From Kluyvera sichuanensis (lineage in GTDB: Bacteria > Pseudomonadota > Gammaproteobacteria > Enterobacterales > Enterobacteriaceae), in NCBI RefSeq assembly GCF_014218705.1, contig NZ_JABBJF010000014.1, forward strand, positions 1 to 64,000: a stretch of DNA of 64,000 nucleotides, written 5' to 3'. Below the pieces are notes generated by a model. It was not told where the DNA came from. It ran no database searches and was given only the letters and a program-made list of their open reading frames with translations. How positions within the stretch are numbered: the first letter of the stretch is position 1; each line of letters starts with the position of its first letter. This document shows, piece after piece, positions 33,240 to 42,284 of the stretch. The translations under genes and the position numbers were made by a program.

Positions 33240-33364
33240 TAACAAGTCATTAAGTTAACAGATTATTTCAACATGAAAGGGATATTATCCTGAGCCAGTT
33301 AGGGGACGTTAGATGGGATATAGCGAATGATAGCGACAGAAAAACCATCCGATGGTGGTTTTTA
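33240..33364 (+). ncRNA. Candidate orphan small RNA (unproven)
   Basis: A strong intrinsic terminator (33339-33364) ends about 240 bp after the FtsI-like start with no gene in front of it on the plus strand. A transcript starting somewhere around 33240-33270 would be roughly 90-120 nt and end in a hairpin with a U tract, the usual shape of an Hfq sRNA. No promoter could be fixed, and I recognise no known sRNA sequence. Alternatively the hairpin just blocks antisense readthrough. Confidence 0.3.
33339..33364 (+). terminator. Orphan rho-independent terminator
   Basis: AAAAACCATC / GGTGGTTTTT arms with a CGAT loop and a T5 run; no coding sequence precedes it on this strand. Confidence 0.75.
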
Positions 33365-33841
33365 TCGTTACTGACTGTATGGTTATTTCGCTCGAAACCG
33401 GGATGTTATCGGAATTATCCGGCTTAGTTGGCTAATGTTGCTTCAGCTATCATGCAGGTTGAACCAGAGGGCATGGTTGTCTTTTCACCATAACGGCTGT
33501 GCTGAACTTGTAACCATAAACTTCCCACGCAGGGAAAGCATCATTGATGCGATGAGCAGTCGTACTGACAGGCGAATTTAAAAATAAAGCTCATTATTAT
33601 CTTATCTTTTACTGTTGTTTTTATTAAACAAATTATGGTGAAAATATATAACGCGGTTCTCAATATTTAATCCTGGATAAAACAAGCGAAGACAGCGTTC
33701 ATTCTCTATCACTATGATACGGTTTAGGTTTAATAATAATTATTTTGTCTTATTGCGGCGATACTTCTACGCTTTAAATGCCGTGATTCAGGTTCTTTTA
33801 GAACCAAAGATAATCCACGCTTTCTGTTGCAAGGTAACCAA

Positions 33842-35028
33842 ATGAATAAAAAACAATTATTATCACGGGTCTTTTTTTTACAACGTACAGCCATGCAAGT
33901 GCGCTCTATTTTTATGAAATTGGCACGGAAGATACTGCATTAGCAGGCGCGGGGCAGGCGGCACGTGCTCAGGATGCGTCAACGCTATTGACTAACCCCG
34001 CAGGTATGACGCGTTTACCGGATCACATGGTCACCGGCGGACTGCAGGCAATGGGGGGAAATATTCCCTACACTCTGGATGATGAAACGGCGGGGCGCCA
34101 AAGCCCGGGCAATATTATGAAGCTTTTTCCCAACGCCAGCATGTTTTATACCCAGCGTTTAAGCGACACGGTTTCAGCTGGCCTGGGTTTGTACGGCAAC
34201 TATGGGCTCGGGATTGATTTTGGTAATTGGGCTGGGGATCGTCTGATTAAAAAAAGTACCATGGTAGCGATGACGCTCAGCCCCGGTATTGCCTGGAAAT
34301 TAAGTGATAAAGTTTCTGTTGGGGCGGCAACCGGACTGAACTACGGTGTGCTTTCACTGACGCGAAACGTTGATGGCAATGATGAAAAACAAAACGACCA
34401 TGATTGGGCGATGAATTACCGCCTGGGCCTGTTGATGGATTTAACCGATCAAACACGAGCCGGTATTACCTGGACGAGCAAAACGGACTATCACTTTAAT
34501 ATCGATGGTAAAGCCCGTTTTCCTAACGTGCCAAACGTCGAGTATAACCTGCCGATCGCTGCTCAGGTTCGCGCACCACAGCAGATAATGATGAGTCTTG
34601 TTCACGACGTTAATAAACAATGGTCGGTGATGGGCGACCTTGGCTGGCAAGACTGGAGCCAGTTTGGTAGTCCGCAGATTTCAGTTAACGGACAATCCAG
34701 TGATAAAACCAACCGACTGAAGGATACGTGGCATACGGCATTGGGCGTTCAGTATCGCCCGGATGAACAGTGGCGTGTTAATGCTGGGGTGGCGTTTGAC
34801 AGCACGCCGTACAAATCACAAAGCGATGTCGCGCTTTCCCTACCGACCGGCGACGAGTGGCGTTTTGCCACCGGAGCCCAATATCAGATTACCCCTGCCA
34901 GCAATATCGGGGTGGCGGTGGAATACCTGCATATGCAGTCTTCACAGGTTAAATCAGCGGCATTTGGTGGCGAATACAACCACCCGTGGCTATGGTTTGC
35001 GAGCGTCAATTATAGCTACCAATTTTAA
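33842..35028 (+). pseudogene. FadL/OMPP1-family outer-membrane protein, frameshifted in a T8 tract
   Basis: The ATG at 33842 (after AAGGTAACC) opens a signal-peptide-like frame MNKKQLLSRVFF that ends early. The barrel lies in another frame: one extra T in the T8 run at 33872-33879 would join them, giving a leader ending THSHASA-like (TTYSHASA) and the mature start LYFYEIGTEDTALAGAGQAA. That start, TNPAGMTRL and the C-terminal SVNYSYQF are typical of the FadL/TodX family, which carries hydrophobic compounds across the outer membrane. Nothing else is broken in about 380 residues. As it stands, no secreted protein can be made; a TTG at 33988 would give a barrel without signal. Phase variation, recent decay and sequencing error are all possible. 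Confidence 0.8.
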
Positions 35029-35198
35029 GCGGAATAATCGCTTCTCATACCGTAGCCGCGATGGTGTCCAGAATTCGGGGGGCTCGATTTATCCAGAAAT
35101 AAACAAGTTATCGATTATCAGCACACGCTAAAAAAACTATTGTAGCGCCACTTCTTAGGTAACTCACTGACTAATGGCAACGCTATAATAGGATGATT

Positions 35199-36245
35199 AT
35201 GAAAAAGGCGCTTATTACACTCATTATTGCAAATGCACTGACTGCCTCCACGGCTTTCGCAGCTGCGGACGCAGGAACCTGGTATACCGGCGGTAAATTT
35301 GGCTGGTCGCACTATTCGGATACCAGCACCAGCCAGCAAACCAATGCTGATGGAAATAAGTTCGGCGATGTGGGCAAGAATAGCGATAATGTGGGCGGTG
35401 GCGTATTTACGGGCTACCAGATTACCCCCTGGCTGGCCGTTGAAGGTGGCTATGATTATTTGGGTAATATGCAGTTTAATGGCCGAAACGGTGCATCGGG
35501 TTCTCAGATGAAAAGCCAGGGTCTGCAACTGTCATTAAAAGCCAGTTATGGACTGACGGATAGCTGGGATCTGTATGGTCGCGCAGGGGCAATGGGCTAT
35601 CGCGCCGAGTCTGATATTAAAGGCCACAATCGCTTTGATACCGGTGTGCGTCCTGTCGTCGCTGTCGGTACGGAATATGCCTTTAATAAGAACTGGGCTG
35701 GCCGTCTGGAATATCAGTGGGTGAGCAATGTGGGTAATGAAAACCAGATTGGCGTATCAAGCGATGTCCACTCTGTCACGGCGGGCCTCTCGTACCGTTT
35801 TGGTCAGCATGATGATGCAGCGGTTGTCGCTGCGCCAGCCGCTGCTGTTGTTGCCGCTCCGCAGCCACAGCGTTTTAACTTAAAATCCGATGTGATGTTT
35901 GGCTATGATTCTGCGGCATTAACGGCTGAAGGCAAAGCGGCTATTGCCCAGCTTTATCACAACCCAGGAATGCAGCCGGCGAACGATAAAATGACGGTGG
36001 TTATTGGCTATAGCGACCGGACTGGTGCTGCCAATTATAACCAGCAACTTTCTGCCCAGCGTGCTCAGGCCGTTGCCGACGAGTTAGTCGCTTTGGGGAT
36101 GCCTGCGGGTAACATTACCGCCGAAGGCCGTGGTGCCAGTGATTCAGTGACCGGTGCGAGCTGTGATGGACAGTCTGGTCAGCAACTGATTAACTGCCTG
36201 GCGCCAGACCGCCATGTGGTGGTCGAGATAACTGACAAGCAGTAA
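35199..36245 (+). CDS. OmpA-type outer-membrane protein (second OmpA-like copy)
   Basis: 348 residues from the ATG at 35199, chosen over 35193 because AGGA sits six bases before it. Signal peptide MKKALITLIIANALTASTAFA; eight-stranded OmpA barrel (GTWYTGGKFGWSHYSD through VTAGLSYRFGQ, about residues 25-205); an Ala/Pro/Val hinge (AAPAAAVVAAPQPQ); then the periplasmic OmpA/MotB domain (LKSDVMFGYDSAALT, YSDRTGAANYNQQLSAQRAQAVADEL) that binds peptidoglycan, with a Cys pair near the end. It is more diverged than the chromosomal ompA of enterics, so it is a paralogue; its loops are short of recognisable features. Confidence 0.9.
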   Translation: MKKALITLIIANALTASTAFAAADAGTWYTGGKFGWSHYSDTSTSQQTNADGNKFGDVGKNSDNVGGGVFTGYQITPWLAVEGGYDYLGNMQFNGRNGASGSQMKSQGLQLSLKASYGLTDSWDLYGRAGAMGYRAESDIKGHNRFDTGVRPVVAVGTEYAFNKNWAGRLEYQWVSNVGNENQIGVSSDVHSVTAGLSYRFGQHDDAAVVAAPAAAVVAAPQPQRFNLKSDVMFGYDSAALTAEGKAAIAQLYHNPGMQPANDKMTVVIGYSDRTGAANYNQQLSAQRAQAVADELVALGMPAGNITAEGRGASDSVTGASCDGQSGQQLINCLAPDRHVVVEITDKQ

Positions 36246-36254
36246 TTCAGCACC

Positions 36255-36295
36255 AAAAAAGCCCTTCTTATCTTCGGATAAGAAGGGCTTTTTTT
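36255..36295. terminator. Bidirectional terminator after the OmpA paralogue
   Basis: Perfect long hairpin AAAAAAGCCCTTCTTATC / GATAAGAAGGGCTTTTTT with a UUCG loop. It serves the OmpA-like gene and, on the other strand, overlaps the last base pairs of the convergent 36294-36683 gene. Confidence 0.95.
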
Positions 36296-36683
36296 AATTA
36301 CATAACAGTGAATTCAATGCGCTGCTAAGATGTTGTAATCCGCTCATATTAGCTTCTTGCAGATAGTAACCGTTAATCAGCTGAATTTTATCTAATTTGG
36401 ATAACAAACTGTATACTTTGTATGTTGTGCTTTCAGAATCAAAAATTGCCTCAATATCAATGTTATTAAGAAACTCTTTCTTTAGGTAATCCTGAATCTG
36501 CTTGATAGTGTATTTGTTTCTGTGGTGAAGATAACCCATGTTACTTTGGTTCTGCGATGTGTCTTCTGCTTCGCATTTTATTATTGGCACCTGCAGCATT
36601 TCAATTTTCATCAGTATCTTTCGTGAAACTTCTTCACACGGGGTTAACGTCCCCGACAGTATGAGTGTATGAAGGGTTCTCAT
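36294..36683 (-). CDS. Hypothetical protein, 129 residues
   Basis: Starts at the ATG at 36683 (MRTLHTLILSG), with AGGAAAAGG before it; a longer frame to 36713 has no better site. No signal peptide or membrane helix. The sequence is rich in Leu, Asn, Gln and Lys with a predicted helical C-terminal half (YTIKQIQDYLKKEFLNNID). AT-rich compared with core genes, suggesting transfer. I recognise no family. It is divergent from the gene at 36891, so the two may share control. Confidence 0.7.
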   Translation of the reverse strand: MRTLHTLILSGTLTPCEEVSRKILMKIEMLQVPIIKCEAEDTSQNQSNMGYLHHRNKYTIKQIQDYLKKEFLNNIDIEAIFDSESTTYKVYSLLSKLDKIQLINGYYLQEANMSGLQHLSSALNSLLCN

Positions 36684-36890
36684 CACCTTTTCCTCTTTAT
36701 GTATAGAACCCAACTTAATATCATAATCATGGCTATATATGATGATGATTGTTATTTATAAATAAACTTCATGTGCTTTTTAAGGAAGTTTAGAATTAAA
36801 TTATTTACTGCTTAACGCTGCATGTGCGGAGTGGTACGATTTTTGACCAATTCAATCATCGCTATGATATGAGTGCTGCAGAGAATAACT

Positions 36891-37760
36891 ATGTTTATCG
36901 ATTCATTAGTGTCAAAAATTAAAACCAAACTGTGGGGTTATTTTCTTCCCAGGTTTACGTCCAAAGACTGTAAGGACGATAGGGTCTACAATTACTACGG
37001 CGTTTATTTTTCAGATGTAAAACAAGAAAAATATCAGCTGGTCAAGCTGATTGGTAAAAGTGTAGTCCTTGAGAAATGGAATGCTGAGCAACATGCATAC
37101 GTTGCAAGATTGAATATCGCGGTTAGCGATATTGAGAAAATGAATGTTGAAATCATTCATTGGAAAAAGTATGGTCCGCTTAGGTTCGACTCTATTGTTC
37201 TTTTTGCGATTAACTATTTTACGCGGATCGCCTATCTGAAGAATCTGATTATTCGCACTAAAAACAAACTGTTCGTTCAGTTGCCGCAGAACAGGGAAAT
37301 GACCGGGCTTGATCGTATCACGCTGCTGAAAGTACTGGTGAGCGAGTATGTACGCCAATCGCCTGAAAAGACGCATACCGGAGTGACCGGTAATGAAGTG
37401 ATTGATTTACTGTATGGTACGCTTTGGTATCACCATATAAAGAATGAAGATTTTAGACGTAAGATTTTGCTACTGCTGCAATCGCTGGTGATTACAGGCG
37501 ATGTCAAACTTGAAGAGGGCAAATACCTTATTCAAGGCCAGGCGATTTCTACGATTGTCGCGTGGGAGTCGGACGAAAGAAGGGATAAACAGCAACTCAG
37601 AATTCAGAAGAACATTAATCGCTTAATGCTGATTATCACGGCCTCAACGCTGATGATCACCCTGGCCATTTTGGCGCAGGCTGGTATCGTTAACTTGCAT
37701 AATCTTTGGCTGCATCTGACCCAACTGAAGCCGATTCGCCTCTTGTTTAAATTGCTCTAA
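36891..37760 (+). CDS. Hypothetical protein with C-terminal membrane helix
   Basis: 289 residues from the ATG at 36891 (MFIDSLVSKIKTKLWG), preceded by GCAGAGAATAA. Basic throughout, no signal peptide, with one clear transmembrane helix near residues 246-267 (LMLIITASTLMITLAILA), so the bulk probably faces the cytoplasm as a tail-anchored-like protein. An internal stretch, TGVTGNEVIDLLYGTLWYHHIKNEDFRRKILLLLQSLV, could be a winged-helix-like fold. No family recognised. It ends 20 bp before the convergent diguanylate cyclase stop. Confidence 0.7.
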   Translation: MFIDSLVSKIKTKLWGYFLPRFTSKDCKDDRVYNYYGVYFSDVKQEKYQLVKLIGKSVVLEKWNAEQHAYVARLNIAVSDIEKMNVEIIHWKKYGPLRFDSIVLFAINYFTRIAYLKNLIIRTKNKLFVQLPQNREMTGLDRITLLKVLVSEYVRQSPEKTHTGVTGNEVIDLLYGTLWYHHIKNEDFRRKILLLLQSLVITGDVKLEEGKYLIQGQAISTIVAWESDERRDKQQLRIQKNINRLMLIITASTLMITLAILAQAGIVNLHNLWLHLTQLKPIRLLFKLL

Positions 37761-37780
37761 ACCCAGGTGGGGATACCTCG

Positions 37781-38866
37781 CTAAGCCCTGGCGAATGACA
37801 CCTGGTTTCGCCCAGCTTGTTTGGCTTTATAGAGTTCTTTATCGGCATCTTCAGCCAGTTTATCCAGTGAGCTACCTGATTTCCATTGGGCAACGCCGAA
37901 ACTGGCGCTAAGCCAGGCAGAGTGTTGGGATCCTTGATGGGGAATCTTTGCATCACTGATAGTCTGGCGAATTCTTTCAGCAATCATAACGGCTTCCTGA
38001 ATGTGGCTGCAGCGGCTGAGCACGATAAATTCTTCACCGCCAAAGCGGAACGCGGTATCCGTTGATTTTCGCAGCGACTGGGATAGGCATTTTGCGGTCT
38101 TCACCAGGCATTCATCACCCGCGACATGGCCGTAGATATCGTTATACTGCTTGAAAAAATCGATATCCATAATAATCATAAATAGCCTCTCGCCAGGTTT
38201 TCTCAGTAGCTGGACATTCTCTTCGAAGTGCGTGTTCAGGCTGCCTTTGTTCAGCAACCCGGTAAGAGAATCGCGATGAGCCAGTCGAGTAAGTTTTTTA
38301 ATCAGCATACTTTTGGCGAATTCGCTGTTCTGTGTGCGAACATACCATTCCAGAAGAATATATCGGGCACTTATTACCACTGCGAAAATAATGATTGTCC
38401 CAGAGACCTGCAGCAGATTAAATTTTTCAAAAGAAGTCAATTCACTAAAGATCATCGAAAATACAATGGGGGCGCAAAAAAGAGTTAATATCCTTCCTGA
38501 TATATAGAATGAAATGGTTGCCGGTAATAAAAGGGTGATGAGCAAGGCGAGGGAGGTTGCTGGCGTATTGTAATTTTGAATCATAAAGTAAAACATTCCG
38601 CCCCATAACAAACCTAAAACTAGCACCAGAAGGGATAACGTTAGTGGCTGGAATTTCTTTTTGACATGCCTTCTCAAATAAAACCCTAACAATGAAATGA
38701 TGATGATAACAAAACACAATTTGTTGATTATGGAACTATTGAGGTAGTGAGGTGAGTGAGAGACATTGCTGGCCAGCGTCCATAGACAAAAAATCACATT
38801 AAGACTAAGAAACCAGATGTAGCCCCATGAGTTAACGATATCTAAAATTTTCTTACTGTCGGTCAT
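37781..38866 (-). CDS. Membrane-bound diguanylate cyclase
   Basis: 361 residues from the ATG at 38866, which has GAAGG five bases before it (ATG at 38875 is the alternative). N-terminal six or so membrane helices (residues 15-175, MASE-like sensor), then a GGDEF domain starting at LAHRDSLTGLLNKGSL, with the active site RFGGEEF at about residues 275-280. Makes cyclic-di-GMP, favouring sessile life. The inhibitory I-site five residues before GGEEF reads KSTD instead of RxxD, so product inhibition may be weak. Divergent from the outer-membrane operon at 39036. Confidence 0.9.
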   Translation of the reverse strand: MTDSKKILDIVNSWGYIWFLSLNVIFCLWTLASNVSHSPHYLNSSIINKLCFVIIIISLLGFYLRRHVKKKFQPLTLSLLVLVLGLLWGGMFYFMIQNYNTPATSLALLITLLLPATISFYISGRILTLFCAPIVFSMIFSELTSFEKFNLLQVSGTIIIFAVVISARYILLEWYVRTQNSEFAKSMLIKKLTRLAHRDSLTGLLNKGSLNTHFEENVQLLRKPGERLFMIIMDIDFFKQYNDIYGHVAGDECLVKTAKCLSQSLRKSTDTAFRFGGEEFIVLSRCSHIQEAVMIAERIRQTISDAKIPHQGSQHSAWLSASFGVAQWKSGSSLDKLAEDADKELYKAKQAGRNQVSFARA

Positions 38867-39035
38867 TACCTTCATTGTCTATGGCTCGCAATGTTTAACT
38901 CCAGTCTGAAATTATAGTCTAAACACCTCTGTTGCTACGTCTTGAATTCGTTTAAGACTGGACTAAGCTCAAATGAACCTACGGTGTTTAAGCCTTACGC
39001 GCAATAATAAAAATATATGTATCTGGGTGATAGCC

Positions 39036-40188
39036 ATGATCAGAATGCGGGCTGGAGAATGTGCGTGGCCATTGCGGTGGTTAATCCTGCTGCTGCCATT
39101 GCTATGCTGGAAAGCGCAAGCTAACGGCCTGTTTGATCCTGAAGATGGCATGCTGGATATGAGTCGCTACCTGCAGGATAACCAATATGGTTTTTTACCT
39201 GTTCCCGTCGTGATTACGGAGCCCGCCGTGGGATACGGCGGTGGATTATTTGGCCTTTTTTTGCATGGCAAAGGTAAACGTGAGGGTGAACGCTTTGTTC
39301 CTCCGCCGATCAGCGCTTTTGGCGGTGGGGGAACCCAAAATGGAACCTGGTTTGTGGGGGGGCGGACATCGCCATACCTGGCAGGACGACCATATTCGTT
39401 ATCTGGTGGCGGGGGGGTATGCGGATATTAATCTGGATATTTATACCGGTGATGTGATTGGCTTTGGTCGCAACAAGGCGATAAACACCGAAACCAAAGG
39501 CTACGGCGGCGTGCAAAAGCTGCTCTTTCGCCTTGGTGATACGCCTGTATTCCTCGGCGCCTCGCAGTTCTGGGCAAAAATGGATATCTCCGCCAAAAAT
39601 AATCCCGTTATCGACAGCATCTGGAAGCGTGTGTTGGGGGAGAGCAGTACCTCCTCGGCTTTCGGTATCGTCGCGGAGTATGACACCACGGATAATCTCT
39701 TTTGGCCCAGTCGCGGCGTCTCTCTTTCGGGGGAATACCAGTTATATGGCGGTGCGCTAGGCGGAGATTATCAATACGATTTGCTGACCCTGGACGGCAA
39801 GACGTTCCTGCCGCTGAATCCTACCTGGACGCTGGCCCTCGCCGGAAATTATCAAAGCCTTTCCCATCAGGATAACCACCTGCCGCCGATGGCACGGCCC
39901 TATATCGCGCTACGAGGGATCTCCCGTTATCGCTATCAGGGAAATGATGTTGCCACGGTACAAACACAGCTGGCCTGGCAGGCTACGCCGCGCTGGATTA
40001 TTCAGGGCTTTATTGGTGCCGGAAGCGCTGCAGATACCTCATCCGATCTGTTTCACACCGCAGAGGTCGCCTGGGGTACAGGGTTTCGCTATTTGATTGC
40101 CCGTGAATATGGGTTACGTACCGGAGTCGATATCGCGTTTAGCGATAACGAACAGGCGGTTTATTTCAACGTAGGCTCAGGGTTATAA
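39036..40188 (+). pseudogene. BamA/TamA-type surface antigen barrel, frameshifted in a G7 tract
   Basis: Frame 1 runs from the ATG at 39036: signal peptide (WPLRWLILLLPLLCWKAQA), then NGLFDPEDGMLDMSRYL and VVITEPAVGYGGGLFGLF, up to TWFVGG. Removing one G from the G7 run at 39356-39362 continues it as GHRHTWQDDHIRYLVAGGY to the stop at 40188, about 383 residues. The rest is a 16-strand-type Omp85 barrel with strand pairs such as FGIVAEYDTTDNLFWPSRG and the loop-6 motif IALRGISRYRYQG. No POTRA domain. First gene of a four-gene operon. With the present sequence only a truncated product forms. Alternatives are phase variation, decay or a base-calling error. Confidence 0.8.
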
Positions 40189-40218
40189 GCGAGCTGCAGG
40201 AAAGGTGGGCGCTCAATA

Positions 40219-41157
40219 ATGAGATGGAAGCATACTGTTTTGCCATTGCTGTTGATATCAGGCGCGGTAACAGCGGCTGAGGGTGATGACCGTACCTTTC
40301 CTATCTGGGGTGACGAGGCCAGAGCGCGAGGCTATTCCATTCCATTGCCTTTTGGTATCAACATTAACTATATGAATATGCGCCAGAATATCGATGTCGA
40401 TAGCATCAGTTTTTCAGGACTGGCGCTGGGGAATCATCCTATTCCAACGGACATGTTTAATATTGATGCCGGGCATACACGAGAAAAAAGCAAATCAGAA
40501 ACGGTGCGTCTCGATATGTGGGTTTTCCCCTTTCTGAATGTGTACGGATTAGTCGGGCACTCCCGGGGATCATCCGTCTCCAACGTATCGGTTGATGCGG
40601 ATCCCACGCGCTATACCGGTATTGACCGATTAATAGCCGGGGCCGTGCATCAGCTTTATCAAAGCGGCGATCTTCAGAATATTGATTTTAAACTGGATTT
40701 TAAAGGTACAACCTTCGGTACCGGCATCACGCTGGCTGGGGGATATGAAAACTGGTTTGCGCTGGTGGACACCAACTATACGCGGACGGACTTCGATATT
40801 CTTGACGGCAAAATTTCGGCATTAACCGTCTCTCCACGCATCGGGTATCGCTTTAATCTCCAGGGCCCTGCAGGACCATCACATCTGAGCGTCTGGCTAG
40901 GAAGCATGTACCAGGACGTTCAACAGGAGTTTAAAGGAAGCCTTTCAGACCTGAGTATGCCCGCTGCGCTACAGCCATTAATTGATGCGGTCAATCAGAA
41001 CGGTGAGGGGCGATTTGATGTTAAACAGCGACTGACGTCACCCTGGAATGTGCTGGTGGGGAGCCAGTATGAGATTACACCTCATTTTAATCTCCTGACG
41101 GAGTTTGGCTTTAAAGAACGTAACAGCTTCTTTATTGCTGGCGAATATCGCTTCTGA
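40219..41157 (+). CDS. Outer-membrane beta-barrel protein of unknown function
   Basis: 312 residues. Signal peptide MRWKHTVLPLLLISGAVTA; the mature chain starts EGDDRTFPIWGDEARARGYSIPLPFGININYM and consists of alternating beta-strand patterns (VRLDMWVFPFLNVYGLVGH, FGTGITLAGGYENWFALVDTNYTRTDF), ending in FIAGEYRF with the C-terminal Phe of outer-membrane barrels. I do not recognise the family beyond this. It starts 30 bp after the first barrel gene and overlaps the next one as TGATGA/ATGA, so it belongs to the same operon. Confidence 0.8.
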   Translation: MRWKHTVLPLLLISGAVTAAEGDDRTFPIWGDEARARGYSIPLPFGININYMNMRQNIDVDSISFSGLALGNHPIPTDMFNIDAGHTREKSKSETVRLDMWVFPFLNVYGLVGHSRGSSVSNVSVDADPTRYTGIDRLIAGAVHQLYQSGDLQNIDFKLDFKGTTFGTGITLAGGYENWFALVDTNYTRTDFDILDGKISALTVSPRIGYRFNLQGPAGPSHLSVWLGSMYQDVQQEFKGSLSDLSMPAALQPLIDAVNQNGEGRFDVKQRLTSPWNVLVGSQYEITPHFNLLTEFGFKERNSFFIAGEYRF

Positions 41158-42284
41158 TGATAACCAGACCTCTTATTCTGGCGGGACTCCTGCTGCTAAG
41201 CTATCAATCGGGGGCGATTTCCCTTGATAGAAAGTCAGTGGATGAGCTGCTGACAAAGCTTGGCGCGGACAATCAATACGATCCGGCGAAAGGAATTAAC
41301 TGGAGTGTGCTACCAGGTCCATTCTATACGCCCGAATTAAAGCTTGGGTTGGGGATGGCCGTGGCGGGGATTTACCGCGTTGACCCGTCCGATAGCACGA
41401 CACAAAACTCATCGCTGTCGTTCACCGGGTTTGTCAGTTCGAGCGGGGCGTTAGGTATCGGCCTCAACAATTACACTTTTTTCACCGACGATCGCTGGCG
41501 ACTCTTTGTTGATGGCTCAATTGCCAAAGTACCCACCAGCTTTTGGGGGAGCGGTTACGATGCCGCCCAGGGTGGTGAACAGAGCTACACCAATAATTCT
41601 GTAGGTCTGCATCCGGTGTTGCTGCGTGAGGTGACCGATAGTCTCTATATAGGCGCTGGTTGGGATTTTTCATCCATGCAGGCGAACGTAGAAAATGCCC
41701 ATCCAGGAGACGTTTTTTCCACATGGCATGCGGATGCTTCGCCGCTTTCTTCCGGGGCGTCGGTGGCAGTGAACTATGATTCTCGCGATGTGGTGACGCG
41801 CCCTGAGCATGGGCAATTCTTTAAGGTGGAATATACCGTCTATGATCCGGCATTGGGCTCAGATACGCATTTCACGGCGGCAGAACTTCAGTACGATTAT
41901 TACCATCTTCTCAATGAGAAAACCGTATTAGCCTTTGATCTCTGGGGACGTTTTACGCGTGGCGATGTTCCGTGGGATAAGCTTTCAATGGCGGGAGATG
42001 ACCGACGATTACGGGGCTATTACCAGGGGCGGTATCGCGATAAAGATGTCGTAAGCGGGCAGGTGGAGTACCGACGCAAACTCAGTTGGCGACACGGCTA
42101 CGTACTTTGGCTGGGTGCCGGGGCGTTGGGAAATGATGCCGGTGATTTAAGCCACCATCCGCTGCTACCGACCGCTGGCGTGGGGTATCGCTTTGAGGTT
42201 AAACCGGCGATGAATATCAGGCTTGATCTTGGCTTTGGCAGAGAGAGCGCAGGGTTCTATTTTCAGGTCGCAGAGGCTTTTTAA
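41157..42284 (+). CDS. BamA/TamA-type outer-membrane barrel without POTRA domains
   Basis: 375 residues. Signal peptide MITRPLILAGLLLLSYQSGA; then a short linker and an Omp85-like barrel (PF01103 surface-antigen type): SGASVAVNYDSRDVVTRPEHGQFFKVEYT, the loop-6 motif RRLRGYYQGRYRDKD near residue 285 (RGY), a conserved strand VSGQVEYRRKLSW, and the C-terminal FYFQVAEAF. BamA and TamA carry five and three POTRA domains before the barrel; none fits in the 40 residues here, so the role is probably not general protein insertion. Paralogous to the first gene of the operon. Its start overlaps the stop of the previous gene. Confidence 0.85.
   Translation: MITRPLILAGLLLLSYQSGAISLDRKSVDELLTKLGADNQYDPAKGINWSVLPGPFYTPELKLGLGMAVAGIYRVDPSDSTTQNSSLSFTGFVSSSGALGIGLNNYTFFTDDRWRLFVDGSIAKVPTSFWGSGYDAAQGGEQSYTNNSVGLHPVLLREVTDSLYIGAGWDFSSMQANVENAHPGDVFSTWHADASPLSSGASVAVNYDSRDVVTRPEHGQFFKVEYTVYDPALGSDTHFTAAELQYDYYHLLNEKTVLAFDLWGRFTRGDVPWDKLSMAGDDRRLRGYYQGRYRDKDVVSGQVEYRRKLSWRHGYVLWLGAGALGNDAGDLSHHPLLPTAGVGYRFEVKPAMNIRLDLGFGRESAGFYFQVAEAF

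Larger units (their letters stand above)
33099..33841. other. 743-bp intergenic region, AT-rich
   Basis: It lies between the divergent FtsI-like gene and the FadL-like gene. No open frame with a ribosome-binding site was found. It holds a rho-independent terminator at 33339-33364 facing right, with about 100 bp of conserved-looking sequence before it that could be a small RNA, and long AT-rich stretches (33590-33780) typical of promoters of foreign genes. Confidence 0.5.

Noticed and set aside
39036..40188. Programmed ribosomal frameshift at the G7 tract instead of a mutation
   Set aside because: There is no slippery heptamer of the X XXY YYZ type with a downstream pseudoknot or an internal ribosome-binding site visible; a length change of the tract is simpler.
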